Both the position numbers and the translations under genes were made by a program. From contig JAZODT010000076.1 of NCBI GenBank assembly GCA_045597205.1, forward strand, positions 1 to 49,149: 49,149 bases of DNA, given 5' to 3'. The notes below the pieces were generated by a model. It saw only the letters and a list, made by a program, of their open reading frames with translations. It was not told the origin of the DNA and did no database searches. Shown in pieces: positions 21,807-29,742 of this stretch. Position 1 is the stretch's first letter; each line of letters opens with the position of its first letter. This DNA comes from UMGS755 sp045597205. GTDB taxonomy: Bacteria > Bacillota > Clostridia > UBA1381 > UBA9506.

Positions 21807-22574
21807 GTGAAGGACAGACGGCAGTCCATTTTTGAATTAATTGAACAAAACGGGCAAGTGACGTTGCATGAGTTGGAAGCACTGTTTTCGGATGTTTCTT
21901 CTATGACCATTCGCCGCGATTTAGACCATTTAGAAACCGAGAACAAAATTGTTAAAATTAAAGGCGGTGCCAAATCGCTAAGGCATCTTTCCCGTAGCCT
22001 GTTTCAGGATGTGGAGGGGGATTATGCCCAGCGTGAAATGTTAAATGCTGCCGGCAAACGAATTGTGGCTGAAAAAGCAGCACCCTTAGCTGAAACCGGT
22101 CGTAGCATTTTTATTGATGCCGGTTCCACCATGATGCAACTGGCAGGGCTTTTGCAATCCGGTCGGTTCACGGTGGTAACCAATGCCGTCAATGTGGCAT
22201 TAGAGCTTGCGCGCAACCAAAATGCCTCTGTTAACTTAATTGGCGGTGAAATTAACCGGCGAAACATGTGTGTATCCGGCGCCGGTGCGTTAGACTACAT
22301 GAGCCGCATTAACATTGACATTGCATTTGTGGCCGCCAGCGGTTATAGTGCAGAAGCTGGCTTCACCAATGGTACTTTATATGATTGCGAATTAAAACGC
22401 TTTGTCATTCAAAAAGCAAAAAAAACCGTTATTTTAATGGATAAAAGCAAAGTAGGCAAAACCATGCCCTACACTTTCTGCCATCCTGAGGATGTGGACA
22501 TTTTAATTATGGACGCCCTGCCGGAAGAAGACCTTAAAACTTTGGCTGAGCGTGTGGGTATGCAAATAATATAG
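21807..22574 (+). CDS. DeoR/GlpR-family transcriptional regulator
   Basis: The protein (255 residues from the GTG at 21807, chosen because aggtgg at 21793-21798 is well spaced from it) has an N-terminal winged helix (RRQSIFELIEQNGQVTLHELE, then MTIRRDLDHLE at about residues 35-45) and a DeoR C-terminal effector domain with IFIDAGSTMMQLA and the phosphate-sugar loop FTVVTNAVNVALEL. Members sense sugar phosphates and normally repress the operon next to them. It is the first gene of the dehydrogenase cluster and 60 bases from the zinc dehydrogenase gene, so it probably controls it. Confidence 0.93.
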   Translation: MKDRRQSIFELIEQNGQVTLHELEALFSDVSSMTIRRDLDHLETENKIVKIKGGAKSLRHLSRSLFQDVEGDYAQREMLNAAGKRIVAEKAAPLAETGRSIFIDAGSTMMQLAGLLQSGRFTVVTNAVNVALELARNQNASVNLIGGEINRRNMCVSGAGALDYMSRINIDIAFVAASGYSAEAGFTNGTLYDCELKRFVIQKAKKTVILMDKSKVGKTMPYTFCHPEDVDILIMDALPEEDLKTLAERVGMQII

Positions 22575-22602
22575 TTTATTAATAGATAAAAAATATAGTT
22601 TT

Positions 22603-22616
22603 CGTTGAAATCAACG
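22603..22616. promoter_or_regulatory. Palindrome upstream of the zinc dehydrogenase gene
   Basis: CGTTGA-AA-TCAACG, 19 bases before the ATG at 22635. It could be an operator for the DeoR protein or a leader hairpin close to the ribosome binding site. Confidence 0.45.
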
Positions 22617-22634
22617 AGGAAATGGAGTGTAAAC

Positions 22635-23882
22635 ATGAAAACAAAGGCAGTTAGACTTTACGGTAAAAATGATTTACGTTTAGAGGAATTTGAATTGCCG
22701 GAAATTAAAGATTGTGAAATTTTAGCACATGTTATTTCCGACAGTATTTGTATGTCCTCTTACAAAGCAGCCATCCAGGGTGCTGACCATAAGCGTGTGC
22801 CCGATGACGTGGCAGAAAACCCCATTATTATTGGCCATGAATTCTGCGGTGAAATTGTGAAAGTCGGTAGCAAGTGGGCTGATAAGTATAAGGCTGGTCA
22901 GCGTTTTGCTATTCAGCCCGCTATAAACTACAAAGGTTCTTTGGCAGCACCCGGTTATTCTTATCAGAACATCGGCGGCAGCTCAACCTACGTTGTTATC
23001 CCCAACGAAGTTATGGAAACAGGCAGCCTTTTAAGCTATGGTGGCGATGCTTTCTTCTATGGTTCTTTGGCAGAGCCTATGAGCTGCATCGTTGGTGGTT
23101 TTCATGCAAGCTATCACACCAAAGCCGGTTCTTATGTTCATGAAATGGGTACTGTAATTGGCGGTAACATGGCAATCTTAGCCGGTGTTGGCCCTATGGG
23201 CTTAGGTGCTATTGACTATGCCATTCACAACGAAAGAAAACCCAAGCTCTTAGTTGTAACTGATATTGACCAGGCTCGCCTTGATCGTGCTGCTTCTATT
23301 TTAACGGTTGAAGAAGCAAAGAAAAACGGTGTTGAACTAGTTTATTTAAATACCGGCAACATGGAAATCCCTGTAGAAGAAATGATGAAACTTTCTGGCG
23401 GCAAGGGTTATGACGATGTATTCGTTTTTGCTCCTGTTAAACCCGTTGTGGAAATGGGTGACCAGATTTTAGGCAAAGACGGTTGCTTAAACTTCTTTGC
23501 AGGCCCCACCAATCCGGAATTTAAAGCAGAATTTAATTTCTATAATGTACACTATGCTTCCACACACATCGTGGGCACCAGCGGCGGTAACACAGATGAC
23601 CTAATTGAATCTATTAAAATGATGGAAGAGGGCAAGCTGAATCCCGCTATGATGATTACCCACGTGGGCGGTATAGATGCCATTATTGACACCACTTTGA
23701 ATCTGCCCAAAATCCCCGGCGGCAAAAAGCTGATTTATTTAAACATTGAAATGCCCTTAGTTGCTTTGGCCGATTTGGCAAGCTCTGATGACCCGGTGCT
23801 TAAGGAAATTGCTAAATTAGTAGAAGCTAACAACGGCATTTGGTGCAAAGAGGCTGAAGAATATCTTTTAGCCAACAAATAA
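22635..23882 (+). CDS. Zinc-dependent medium-chain dehydrogenase (L-sorbose-1-phosphate reductase-like)
   Basis: The 415-residue protein has the MDR layout: N-terminal catalytic domain with C39, H68 and E69 (GHEFCGEIV) as zinc site, and a Rossmann fold with AILAGVGPMGLGAIDYA at about residue 180. It is longer than usual alcohol dehydrogenases, with extra segments (APGYSYQNIGGSSTYVVIP), as in the SorE-like sugar-phosphate reductases. The earlier TTG at 22605 lacks a site; the ggag at 22624 supports the ATG at 22635. It probably oxidises or reduces a sugar or polyol phosphate with NAD(P) and supplies the downstream lipoate complex; the substrate cannot be read from the sequence. Confidence 0.8.
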   Translation: MKTKAVRLYGKNDLRLEEFELPEIKDCEILAHVISDSICMSSYKAAIQGADHKRVPDDVAENPIIIGHEFCGEIVKVGSKWADKYKAGQRFAIQPAINYKGSLAAPGYSYQNIGGSSTYVVIPNEVMETGSLLSYGGDAFFYGSLAEPMSCIVGGFHASYHTKAGSYVHEMGTVIGGNMAILAGVGPMGLGAIDYAIHNERKPKLLVVTDIDQARLDRAASILTVEEAKKNGVELVYLNTGNMEIPVEEMMKLSGGKGYDDVFVFAPVKPVVEMGDQILGKDGCLNFFAGPTNPEFKAEFNFYNVHYASTHIVGTSGGNTDDLIESIKMMEEGKLNPAMMITHVGGIDAIIDTTLNLPKIPGGKKLIYLNIEMPLVALADLASSDDPVLKEIAKLVEANNGIWCKEAEEYLLANK

Positions 23883-23936
23883 GGTTATTCATTTGGTAAC
23901 AAATTTATTTTATAATAAAAAAAGGAGAGGATTTTA

Positions 23937-25277
23937 ATGGCAACACCGGTAATTATGCCCAGACAAGGTCAGTCCGTTGAGAGCTGTATCATTGCAAAAT
24001 GGCATAAACAGAAAGGTGATCAGGTAAATGTTGGCGACCAGCTGTTTACCTACGAAACCGACAAAGCAACATTTGATGAGGAAGCAACCGTAGCAGGTAC
24101 TCTGCTCGAAATCTTCTTTGAAGAAGGCGACGATGTAGAATGTTTATTAAACGTTTGCGTTATTGGCGAAGCTGGTGAAGATGCTTCTCAGTTCCGTCCC
24201 GCTGGCGATGGTGAAGAAGAAGCACCGGTAGCCGAAGCTGCGCCCGCAGTTGAAGCCGCTGCACCGGTAGCAGCACCCGCTATAATATCTGACGTAGCAA
24301 AAGATAACCAGTTCATTTCTCCCCGTGCTAAAGCAAAAGCTGAAAAGTTGGGCGTGGATGTACGCTTTGCAGAAGGCTCCGGCCCCAAGGGTCGCGTAAT
24401 TGAACGTGACGTGGAAGCTCTGGCACAGAGCGGTGTTGCCTTCACAAAGGCTGCTCAGGCTGAAGCTGCAGGCAGCAGCGATAAATTTGAAGGCACCGGC
24501 ATTGGTGGCCGCGTAACCACCAGCGACTTAAAGAAACCGGTTGCAGAAGCAGTAAAAGAAGCTATGAGCGCACAGGAAGGCGTGGCTTACACAGATGTTC
24601 CGCTGACCAACATCAGAAAGGTTATCTCCAAGGCTATGCACAACTCTTTAGCCTCTACTGCACAGCTGACCTTAAATACCAGCTTTGATGCAACAGAGAT
24701 TATGGCATATCGTAAGAAGCTGAAGGCTAACGCTGAAAAGCTGGGGCTTGGCAACATTACTTTAAACGATATCGTTTTATATGCTGTATCTAGAACCTTA
24801 TTAAACCATCAGGATTTAAATGCCAACATGTTGGATGACAAAATGCGCATCTTTAACCATGTTAACTTAGGTGTTGCAGTGGATACGCCCCGTGGCTTAA
24901 TGGTTCCCAACATTTTCTGTGCTGAACTGAAGACACTGGCTGAAATCAGTGCTGAAACCAAGGAACTGGCAGGCGCTTGCCAGGGCGGTACCATCAGCCC
25001 CGACCTGCTTTCCGGCGGTAGCTTTACGGTTACCAATTTGGGTTCTTTCGGCATTGAATCCTTCACACCGGTATTAAACGCTCCCCAGACCGGCATCTTA
25101 GGCGTTGACACTATTGTTCAGCGTGCAAAAGAAGTAAACGGCGAAATCGTTTACTATCCGGCTATGGGTCTGTCCCTCACCTTCGACCACAGAGCAGTTG
25201 ATGGTGCACCCGCAGCTAAGTTCTTGCAGGAATTGAAGACAAATCTGGAAAACTTCAGCGTGCTGCTGGCTAAATAA
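23937..25277 (+). CDS. Dihydrolipoamide acyltransferase (E2) of a 2-oxo acid / acetoin-type dehydrogenase
   Basis: The protein moves the acyl group from E1 to CoA. It has one lipoyl domain with Lys43 (ETDKATFDEEA) as the lipoylated residue, an alanine/proline linker (about 95-118), a peripheral subunit-binding domain (126-163, ISPRAKAKAEKLGVDV, then GSGPKGRVIERDV), a second shorter subunit-binding-like segment (182-200), and a catalytic domain ending in the active site DHRAVDG with His418. Length 446 is normal for a one-lipoyl E2. It is followed by E3 after 30 bases. Codons are those of highly expressed genes. Confidence 0.92.
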   Translation: MATPVIMPRQGQSVESCIIAKWHKQKGDQVNVGDQLFTYETDKATFDEEATVAGTLLEIFFEEGDDVECLLNVCVIGEAGEDASQFRPAGDGEEEAPVAEAAPAVEAAAPVAAPAIISDVAKDNQFISPRAKAKAEKLGVDVRFAEGSGPKGRVIERDVEALAQSGVAFTKAAQAEAAGSSDKFEGTGIGGRVTTSDLKKPVAEAVKEAMSAQEGVAYTDVPLTNIRKVISKAMHNSLASTAQLTLNTSFDATEIMAYRKKLKANAEKLGLGNITLNDIVLYAVSRTLLNHQDLNANMLDDKMRIFNHVNLGVAVDTPRGLMVPNIFCAELKTLAEISAETKELAGACQGGTISPDLLSGGSFTVTNLGSFGIESFTPVLNAPQTGILGVDTIVQRAKEVNGEIVYYPAMGLSLTFDHRAVDGAPAAKFLQELKTNLENFSVLLAK

Positions 25278-25307
25278 TTTAATTATTATAGAAAGAAGGC
25301 AAATAAA

Positions 25308-26672
25308 ATGGCTTATGATTTAATCGTGCTGGGCGGCGGTCCCGGCGGTTATCTGGCGGCAGAACGTGCCGGACACGCTGGACTCAAAACCCTGCTTATT
25401 GAAAAGCGCTTTTTAGGCGGTGTTTGCTTAAACGAAGGTTGCGTGCCCTCTAAAGCACTCCTTTATTCCGCTAAAATTTATGATTATGCCCGTTTCTCCG
25501 ACCACTATGGCGTAACCTGCGAAGGCGTTAAGTTTGACCACAAAGCTGTATTGGACCGCAAGAAAAAGGTTGTTAACACCTTGGTTTCCGGTATCCGTGC
25601 ACAAATGAAAGCCAACAAGGTTACCGTTGTTGAGGGCGAAGGCGTGATCTGCGGCAAAGAAGGCAATGAAATCGTTGTGAAAGTTGGCGAAGAGAGCTAC
25701 ACCGCTCCCCGCTTAATCATCGCAACCGGTTCTATGCCTGTTATGCCCCCCATCCCCGGTGTGAAAGAAAACTTTGAAGCCGGCACCGTGCTGACCAACC
25801 GCGAAATTTTAGACCTTGAGGAACTGCCCAAGGAACTGGTTATCGTTGGTGGCGGTGTTATTGGTCTTGAGATGGCTTCTTACTTCAATTCTGCCGGTTC
25901 TAAAGTAACCGTTGTGGAAATGATGGATAAAATTGCCGGTCCTACCGATGCTGAAATTTCTAAGATTTTAATGAAGAACTATGAAAAGAAAGGCATCACC
26001 TTTAAACTGGGCGCTAAGGTTACCGAGGTTAAGGCAAATGCTGTTGTCTTTGAAAAAGATGGCAAGACGGAAGAAATTCCGGCTGATAAGGTGCTCCTTT
26101 CCATTGGTCGCCGTGCTGTTACACAGGGCGTTGGTTTGGAATCTTTAGGCGTACTCACCGAACGTGGCGCCATCGTAACCGACCGTTTTATGAAAACAAA
26201 CATCCCCAACGTATATGCTGTTGGTGACGTTAACGGCAAATCCATGCTGGCTCACACCGCTTACCGCGAAGCTGAAGTGGCTGTGAACAACATCTTAGGC
26301 AAAAAAGACATTATGCGTTACAATGCCATCCCGGCTGTTATTTACACCAACCCCGAAGTGGGCAGCGTTGGTGAAACAGAAGAAACCGCAAAGGCAAAGG
26401 GCATGGATGTTGAAGTTGCTAACATTACCATGAACTACAGCGGTCGTTATGTTGCTGAAAACGAAGGCGGCAACGGCATCTGCAAAGTGATTGTAGATAA
26501 AAAGACCCGTCGTATGGTTGGTTGCCACATGCTGGCGAACTACGCTTCTGAAATTATCATTTCTGCTGGTATCATGATTGAAACCGAAATGCGGATTGAT
26601 GATATTAAGGAAATTGTATTCCCCCATCCTACTGTTTGCGAAATCGTAAGAGAAGGAATTTTTCAACTGTAA
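25308..26672 (+). CDS. lpdA: Dihydrolipoamide dehydrogenase (E3)
   Basis: The flavoprotein reoxidises the lipoyl group and makes NADH. FAD-binding GGGPGGY (residues 9-15), redox disulphide C40/C45 in GGVCLNEGCVPSKA, NAD-binding GGGVIGLEMASYF and the C-terminal HPTVCE with the catalytic His/Glu pair are all present. At 454 residues it has no lipoyl domain of its own. It is placed between E2 and E1, so it serves this complex and perhaps others in the cell. Confidence 0.94.
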   Translation: MAYDLIVLGGGPGGYLAAERAGHAGLKTLLIEKRFLGGVCLNEGCVPSKALLYSAKIYDYARFSDHYGVTCEGVKFDHKAVLDRKKKVVNTLVSGIRAQMKANKVTVVEGEGVICGKEGNEIVVKVGEESYTAPRLIIATGSMPVMPPIPGVKENFEAGTVLTNREILDLEELPKELVIVGGGVIGLEMASYFNSAGSKVTVVEMMDKIAGPTDAEISKILMKNYEKKGITFKLGAKVTEVKANAVVFEKDGKTEEIPADKVLLSIGRRAVTQGVGLESLGVLTERGAIVTDRFMKTNIPNVYAVGDVNGKSMLAHTAYREAEVAVNNILGKKDIMRYNAIPAVIYTNPEVGSVGETEETAKAKGMDVEVANITMNYSGRYVAENEGGNGICKVIVDKKTRRMVGCHMLANYASEIIISAGIMIETEMRIDDIKEIVFPHPTVCEIVREGIFQL

Positions 26673-26701
26673 AATAAAATTATAACGAAAGGAAGTTTAT
26701 T

Positions 26702-29176
26702 ATGCCAAAGTCACAATTTATGGATCCCGATGTGCTGAGAAAACCCGGGTTTTTAGAATTTGAACCCATTCCGGTAAACCAGTACAATAAAACAATCAAA
26801 GAGGAAAGCAAAAACTTTTCTAAGGATGATTTTCTGCGTATCTACCGCGATATGGCTATCATCCGTGAATTCGAACAGATGCTCTTAGACATTAAGACAA
26901 AGAGCGAATATCAGGGGATTGCTTACAATAACCCCGGCCCCGCTCACTTATCTTTAGGTCAGGAAGCTTCTGCTGTTGGTCAGGCTTATCTGTTAGATAA
27001 AAATGACTACATCTTCGGTTCTCACAGAAGCCATGGTGAAATCCTGGCTAAAGGTCTTTCCTGTATTCACAAGTTAGACGATAAAGAACTGCTTAACGAT
27101 ATGGAAAGCTTCTTCGATGGCCGTACATACAAAGTTGTAGAAGGCAAAGAAAAAGATAAGGGTAACGTTAAAGACCTGGCTATCGACTTCTTGCTCTACG
27201 GTGCGCTGGCAGAAATCTTTGCTCGTGAAACCGGTTTCAATAAGGGCTTAGGCGGCTCTATGCACGCTTTCTTTACGCCCTTTGGTATTTACCCCAACAA
27301 CGCTATCGTTGGTGGTAGTGCAACCATCGCTATGGGCGCTTCTATGTTCAAGAGAATCAATGGAAAGCCCGGTATCGTTGTTTCTAACGTGGGTGACGCT
27401 TCTATGGGCCGTGGCCCTGTTTGGGAAGCGCTGAACATGAGTGCTATGGACCAGATTACGCAGCTGTGGGAAGAAGGCCACAACAAGGGTCTGCCCATCA
27501 TCTTCAACTTCTTCAATAACCTCTATGGTATGGGTGGCCAGACCGTTGGTGAAACCATGGCTTACAACATCCTGGCTCGTGTTGGTGCCGGTGTTAGCCC
27601 CACGCAGCTCCATGCTGAACGTGTTGACGGTTACAATCCGCTGGCAGTTATCGACGCTATGAGAAGAAAGATGGAAATTCTGAACAATCAGGGTGGTCCT
27701 GTTCTGATGGATACTCTGACCTACAGAATGACTGGTCACTCCCCCTCTGATGCTTCTACTTACAGAACGAAAGAAGAGGTTGACAAGTGGGCAGAGCATG
27801 ACGTTCTGGTTAACTACGAGAAGAAACTGGTTGAAGCTAAGGTTGCAAAAGCTGACGATTTTGCTGCTATGCGTGAAGATATTAAAGAACGTATGAAGAA
27901 GATTGTTAACCTGGCAATTGATGATAGCGTTTCTCCCAGAATGGATCTTGTGAAGAACCCCAATATCATTGCTGATATGATGTTCTCCAACCAGAAGATT
28001 GCTAAGATGGAAGACCGCACTCCCGACGTTTTAATTCCGAAGGAAGAAAACCCCAGAGTACAGAAGATTGCGAAAAAAGAACGTTTCGGTTTTGATAAGA
28101 ACGGCAAACCCGTTTCCAAGAACAAGGTTTACCAGCTGCGTGACGGTCTGTTTGAAGCAATTATCGATAAATTCTATGAAGATCCTACCTTGGTTGCTTA
28201 CGGTGAAGATAACCGTGACTGGGGCGGCGCTTACGCTGTATATCAGGGTCTGACCGAATCTCTGCCGTATCACAGATTCTTCAACTCCCCCATTTCTGAG
28301 TCTGCTATTGCAGGTTCTGCTGTTGGTTACGCTATGAGTGGCGGTCGTGTTATCGCTGAAATCATGTACTGTGACTTTATCGGCTGCTGCGGTGATGAAA
28401 TCTTCAACCAGCTGGCTAAATGGCAGTCCATGAGTGCCGGTGTTCTGAAAATGCCGGTTATCATCCGTGTATCCGTTGGTTCTAAGTATGGCGCACAGCA
28501 CTCTCAGGACTGGTCCAGCATGTGTGCACATGTGCCCGGCCTGAAGGTTGTATTCCCTGTAACTCCTTATGATGCTAAGGGTATCATGAACTCCGCATTA
28601 AACGGCACTGACCCCGTTATCGTATTCGAGAGCCAGAGAATTTATGATGTGGGCGAACAGTTCCACGAAGGTGGCGTGCCCGAAGGCTACTATGAAGTAG
28701 AAATTGGCGAACCCGACATTAAGAAAGCAGGTAAGGATGTAACCATCCTGACCATCGGTGCTACCCTGTATCGTGCACTGGATGCTGCTAAAGAACTGGA
28801 AGAAAAATATGGTATCTCCTGCGAAGTAATCGATGCAAGAACCATCGTTCCCTTCAATTATGAAAAGGTATTAGAATCTGTTAAGAAGACCGGTAGAATT
28901 GTTCTGGCAAGTGATGCTTGCACCAGAGGTTCTGCACTCAATACCATTGCACAGAACATCACCGAAATGGCATTTGATTATCTGGATGCTCCGCCGGTTG
29001 TTGTTGGTGCACAGAACTGGATTACACCTTGTCATGAGCTGGAAAATGCATTCTTCCCGCAGAAAGAATGGATTATTGATGCCATCCATGAAAAAATTCT
29101 GCCCCTGCCCGGTTACACCGCAACCCATAACTTTACTGAAACCGAGCAAATTAGAACCAACAAAAAAGGTGTTTGA
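26702..29176 (+). CDS. TPP-dependent dehydrogenase E1, alpha and beta subunits fused
   Basis: The 824-residue protein is an alpha-type E1 (about 40-440) joined to a beta-type E1 (about 470-820). The TPP motif is GDASMGRG (231-238) ending in FNFFNN (268-273), with GSHRSHGE and GGSMHAF around the active site. The beta half shows LVAYGEDNRDWGGAY and NSPISESAIAGSAVGYAMSGGR. Compared with usual E1 alpha chains there is an insertion of about 45 residues (122-167). Such enzymes decarboxylate a 2-oxo acid or cleave acetoin and pass the acyl group to E2. The true substrate is not evident. A terminator follows. Confidence 0.9.
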   Translation: MPKSQFMDPDVLRKPGFLEFEPIPVNQYNKTIKEESKNFSKDDFLRIYRDMAIIREFEQMLLDIKTKSEYQGIAYNNPGPAHLSLGQEASAVGQAYLLDKNDYIFGSHRSHGEILAKGLSCIHKLDDKELLNDMESFFDGRTYKVVEGKEKDKGNVKDLAIDFLLYGALAEIFARETGFNKGLGGSMHAFFTPFGIYPNNAIVGGSATIAMGASMFKRINGKPGIVVSNVGDASMGRGPVWEALNMSAMDQITQLWEEGHNKGLPIIFNFFNNLYGMGGQTVGETMAYNILARVGAGVSPTQLHAERVDGYNPLAVIDAMRRKMEILNNQGGPVLMDTLTYRMTGHSPSDASTYRTKEEVDKWAEHDVLVNYEKKLVEAKVAKADDFAAMREDIKERMKKIVNLAIDDSVSPRMDLVKNPNIIADMMFSNQKIAKMEDRTPDVLIPKEENPRVQKIAKKERFGFDKNGKPVSKNKVYQLRDGLFEAIIDKFYEDPTLVAYGEDNRDWGGAYAVYQGLTESLPYHRFFNSPISESAIAGSAVGYAMSGGRVIAEIMYCDFIGCCGDEIFNQLAKWQSMSAGVLKMPVIIRVSVGSKYGAQHSQDWSSMCAHVPGLKVVFPVTPYDAKGIMNSALNGTDPVIVFESQRIYDVGEQFHEGGVPEGYYEVEIGEPDIKKAGKDVTILTIGATLYRALDAAKELEEKYGISCEVIDARTIVPFNYEKVLESVKKTGRIVLASDACTRGSALNTIAQNITEMAFDYLDAPPVVVGAQNWITPCHELENAFFPQKEWIIDAIHEKILPLPGYTATHNFTETEQIRTNKKGV

Positions 29177-29187
29177 TTAAATGTTTA

Positions 29188-29220
29188 AAAGGTCCGCAGC
29201 CACGGCTGCGGACCTTTTTT
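29188..29220 (+). terminator. Terminator after the E2-E3-E1 genes
   Basis: Near-perfect hairpin aggtccgcag/ctgcggacct with loop ccacgg, followed by a T run (29211-29220). It ends the first transcript of the cluster. Confidence 0.93.
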
Positions 29221-29230
29221 ATATTCGTTT

Positions 29231-29461
29231 TCATTCTTTTTCTTCATCTAAAAACAAGGAATCAATGCTCACGTTTAAAATTTTAGCAGTGGCAAAAACT
29301 TCTTTAACGGTAGCGATGCGAATCTGCCCCTCAAACTTGGAATAACCGGTGGGGTTAATGTTGCAACCCATAATTTGCATTCTTGAAATTAAATCACGTT
29401 GTTTAATGCCTTTTTTAGTCTTAATTTTCAATTGTTTTACCAATGATATTACAATTCCCAT
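29231..29461 (-). CDS. Small XRE-type HTH regulator
   Basis: The 76-residue protein has a helix-turn-helix (LKIKTKKGIKQRDLISRMQIMGCNINPTGYSKFEGQIRIATVKEVFATAKILNV) and ends with SIDSLFLDEEKE. This is the form of compact Cro/CI-like regulators. It is read against the catabolic cluster and sits next to two operator-like palindromes (29507 and 29547), so it very likely controls the divergent promoter at 29539. Confidence 0.82.
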   Translation of the reverse strand: MGIVISLVKQLKIKTKKGIKQRDLISRMQIMGCNINPTGYSKFEGQIRIATVKEVFATAKILNVSIDSLFLDEEKE

Positions 29462-29506
29462 ATTCTTTTTTCCTAATTTTCATATCAATCAAACACCTTT
29501 GCATAA

Positions 29507-29521
29507 ATTCTATAATAGAAT
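29507..29521. promoter_or_regulatory. Operator site 1 (ATTC-N7-GAAT)
   Basis: Perfect palindrome ATTCTATAATAGAAT centred at 29514, inside a larger imperfect palindrome with arms TTTGCATA/TATGCAAA (29498-29531). Lies 46 bases upstream of the HTH gene start. Confidence 0.65.
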
Positions 29522-29538
29522 TATATGCAAATTATTTA

Positions 29539-29567
29539 TTGACATAATTCCGTATAAGAATTAAAAT
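29539..29567 (+). promoter_or_regulatory. Promoter with operator site 2 in its spacer
   Basis: TTGACA (29539-29544), 17 bases, TAAAAT (29562-29567). The spacer contains ATTCCGTATAAGAAT (29547-29561), the same ATTC-N7-GAAT pattern as site 1, and the two centres are 40 bases apart (about four turns). Binding there would block the promoter. Confidence 0.65.
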
Positions 29568-29693
29568 GAAATTAGTTAAAAAAGGCTTCATATCCGCCCA
29601 TCAATACACTACCTTAAATTTGTGGCAAAGAGCGGTCTTATTGGTGCCGAAGAAGCCAAAGCCGTTAAAAAAATAATTGAAAAAATTCTGTAG
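29565..29693 (+). pseudogene. Possible gene remnant
   Basis: The frame from 29565 is open and ends in KFVAKSGLIGAEEAKAVKKIIEKIL at TAG 29691-29693 (split here: KFVAKSGLIG and AEEAKAVKKIIEKIL). It looks like the C-terminal helix of a normal protein but has no start codon. It lies between the operator-controlled promoter and the SDR promoter. It may be the end of a decayed gene; the family is not recognised. Confidence 0.3.
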
Positions 29694-29705
29694 CTGTGAT
29701 ATAAT
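29677..29705 (+). promoter_or_regulatory. Promoter of the SDR-PHP genes
   Basis: TTGAAA (29677-29682), 17 bases, TATAAT (29700-29705), 38 bases before the ATG at 29743. This makes the SDR and PHP genes a second transcription unit. Confidence 0.8.
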
Positions 29706-29742
29706 ATATCAAAATAGATACATACAGAAAGGAAAAACGATT

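Noticed and set aside
27248..27799. Minus-strand frame of 183 codons inside the E1 gene
   Set aside because: Caused by the biased codon use of the highly expressed E1 gene; no start signal.
29566..29676. 36-codon frame starting at 29566
   Set aside because: Its ATG overlaps the -10 box of a promoter and has no ribosome site.
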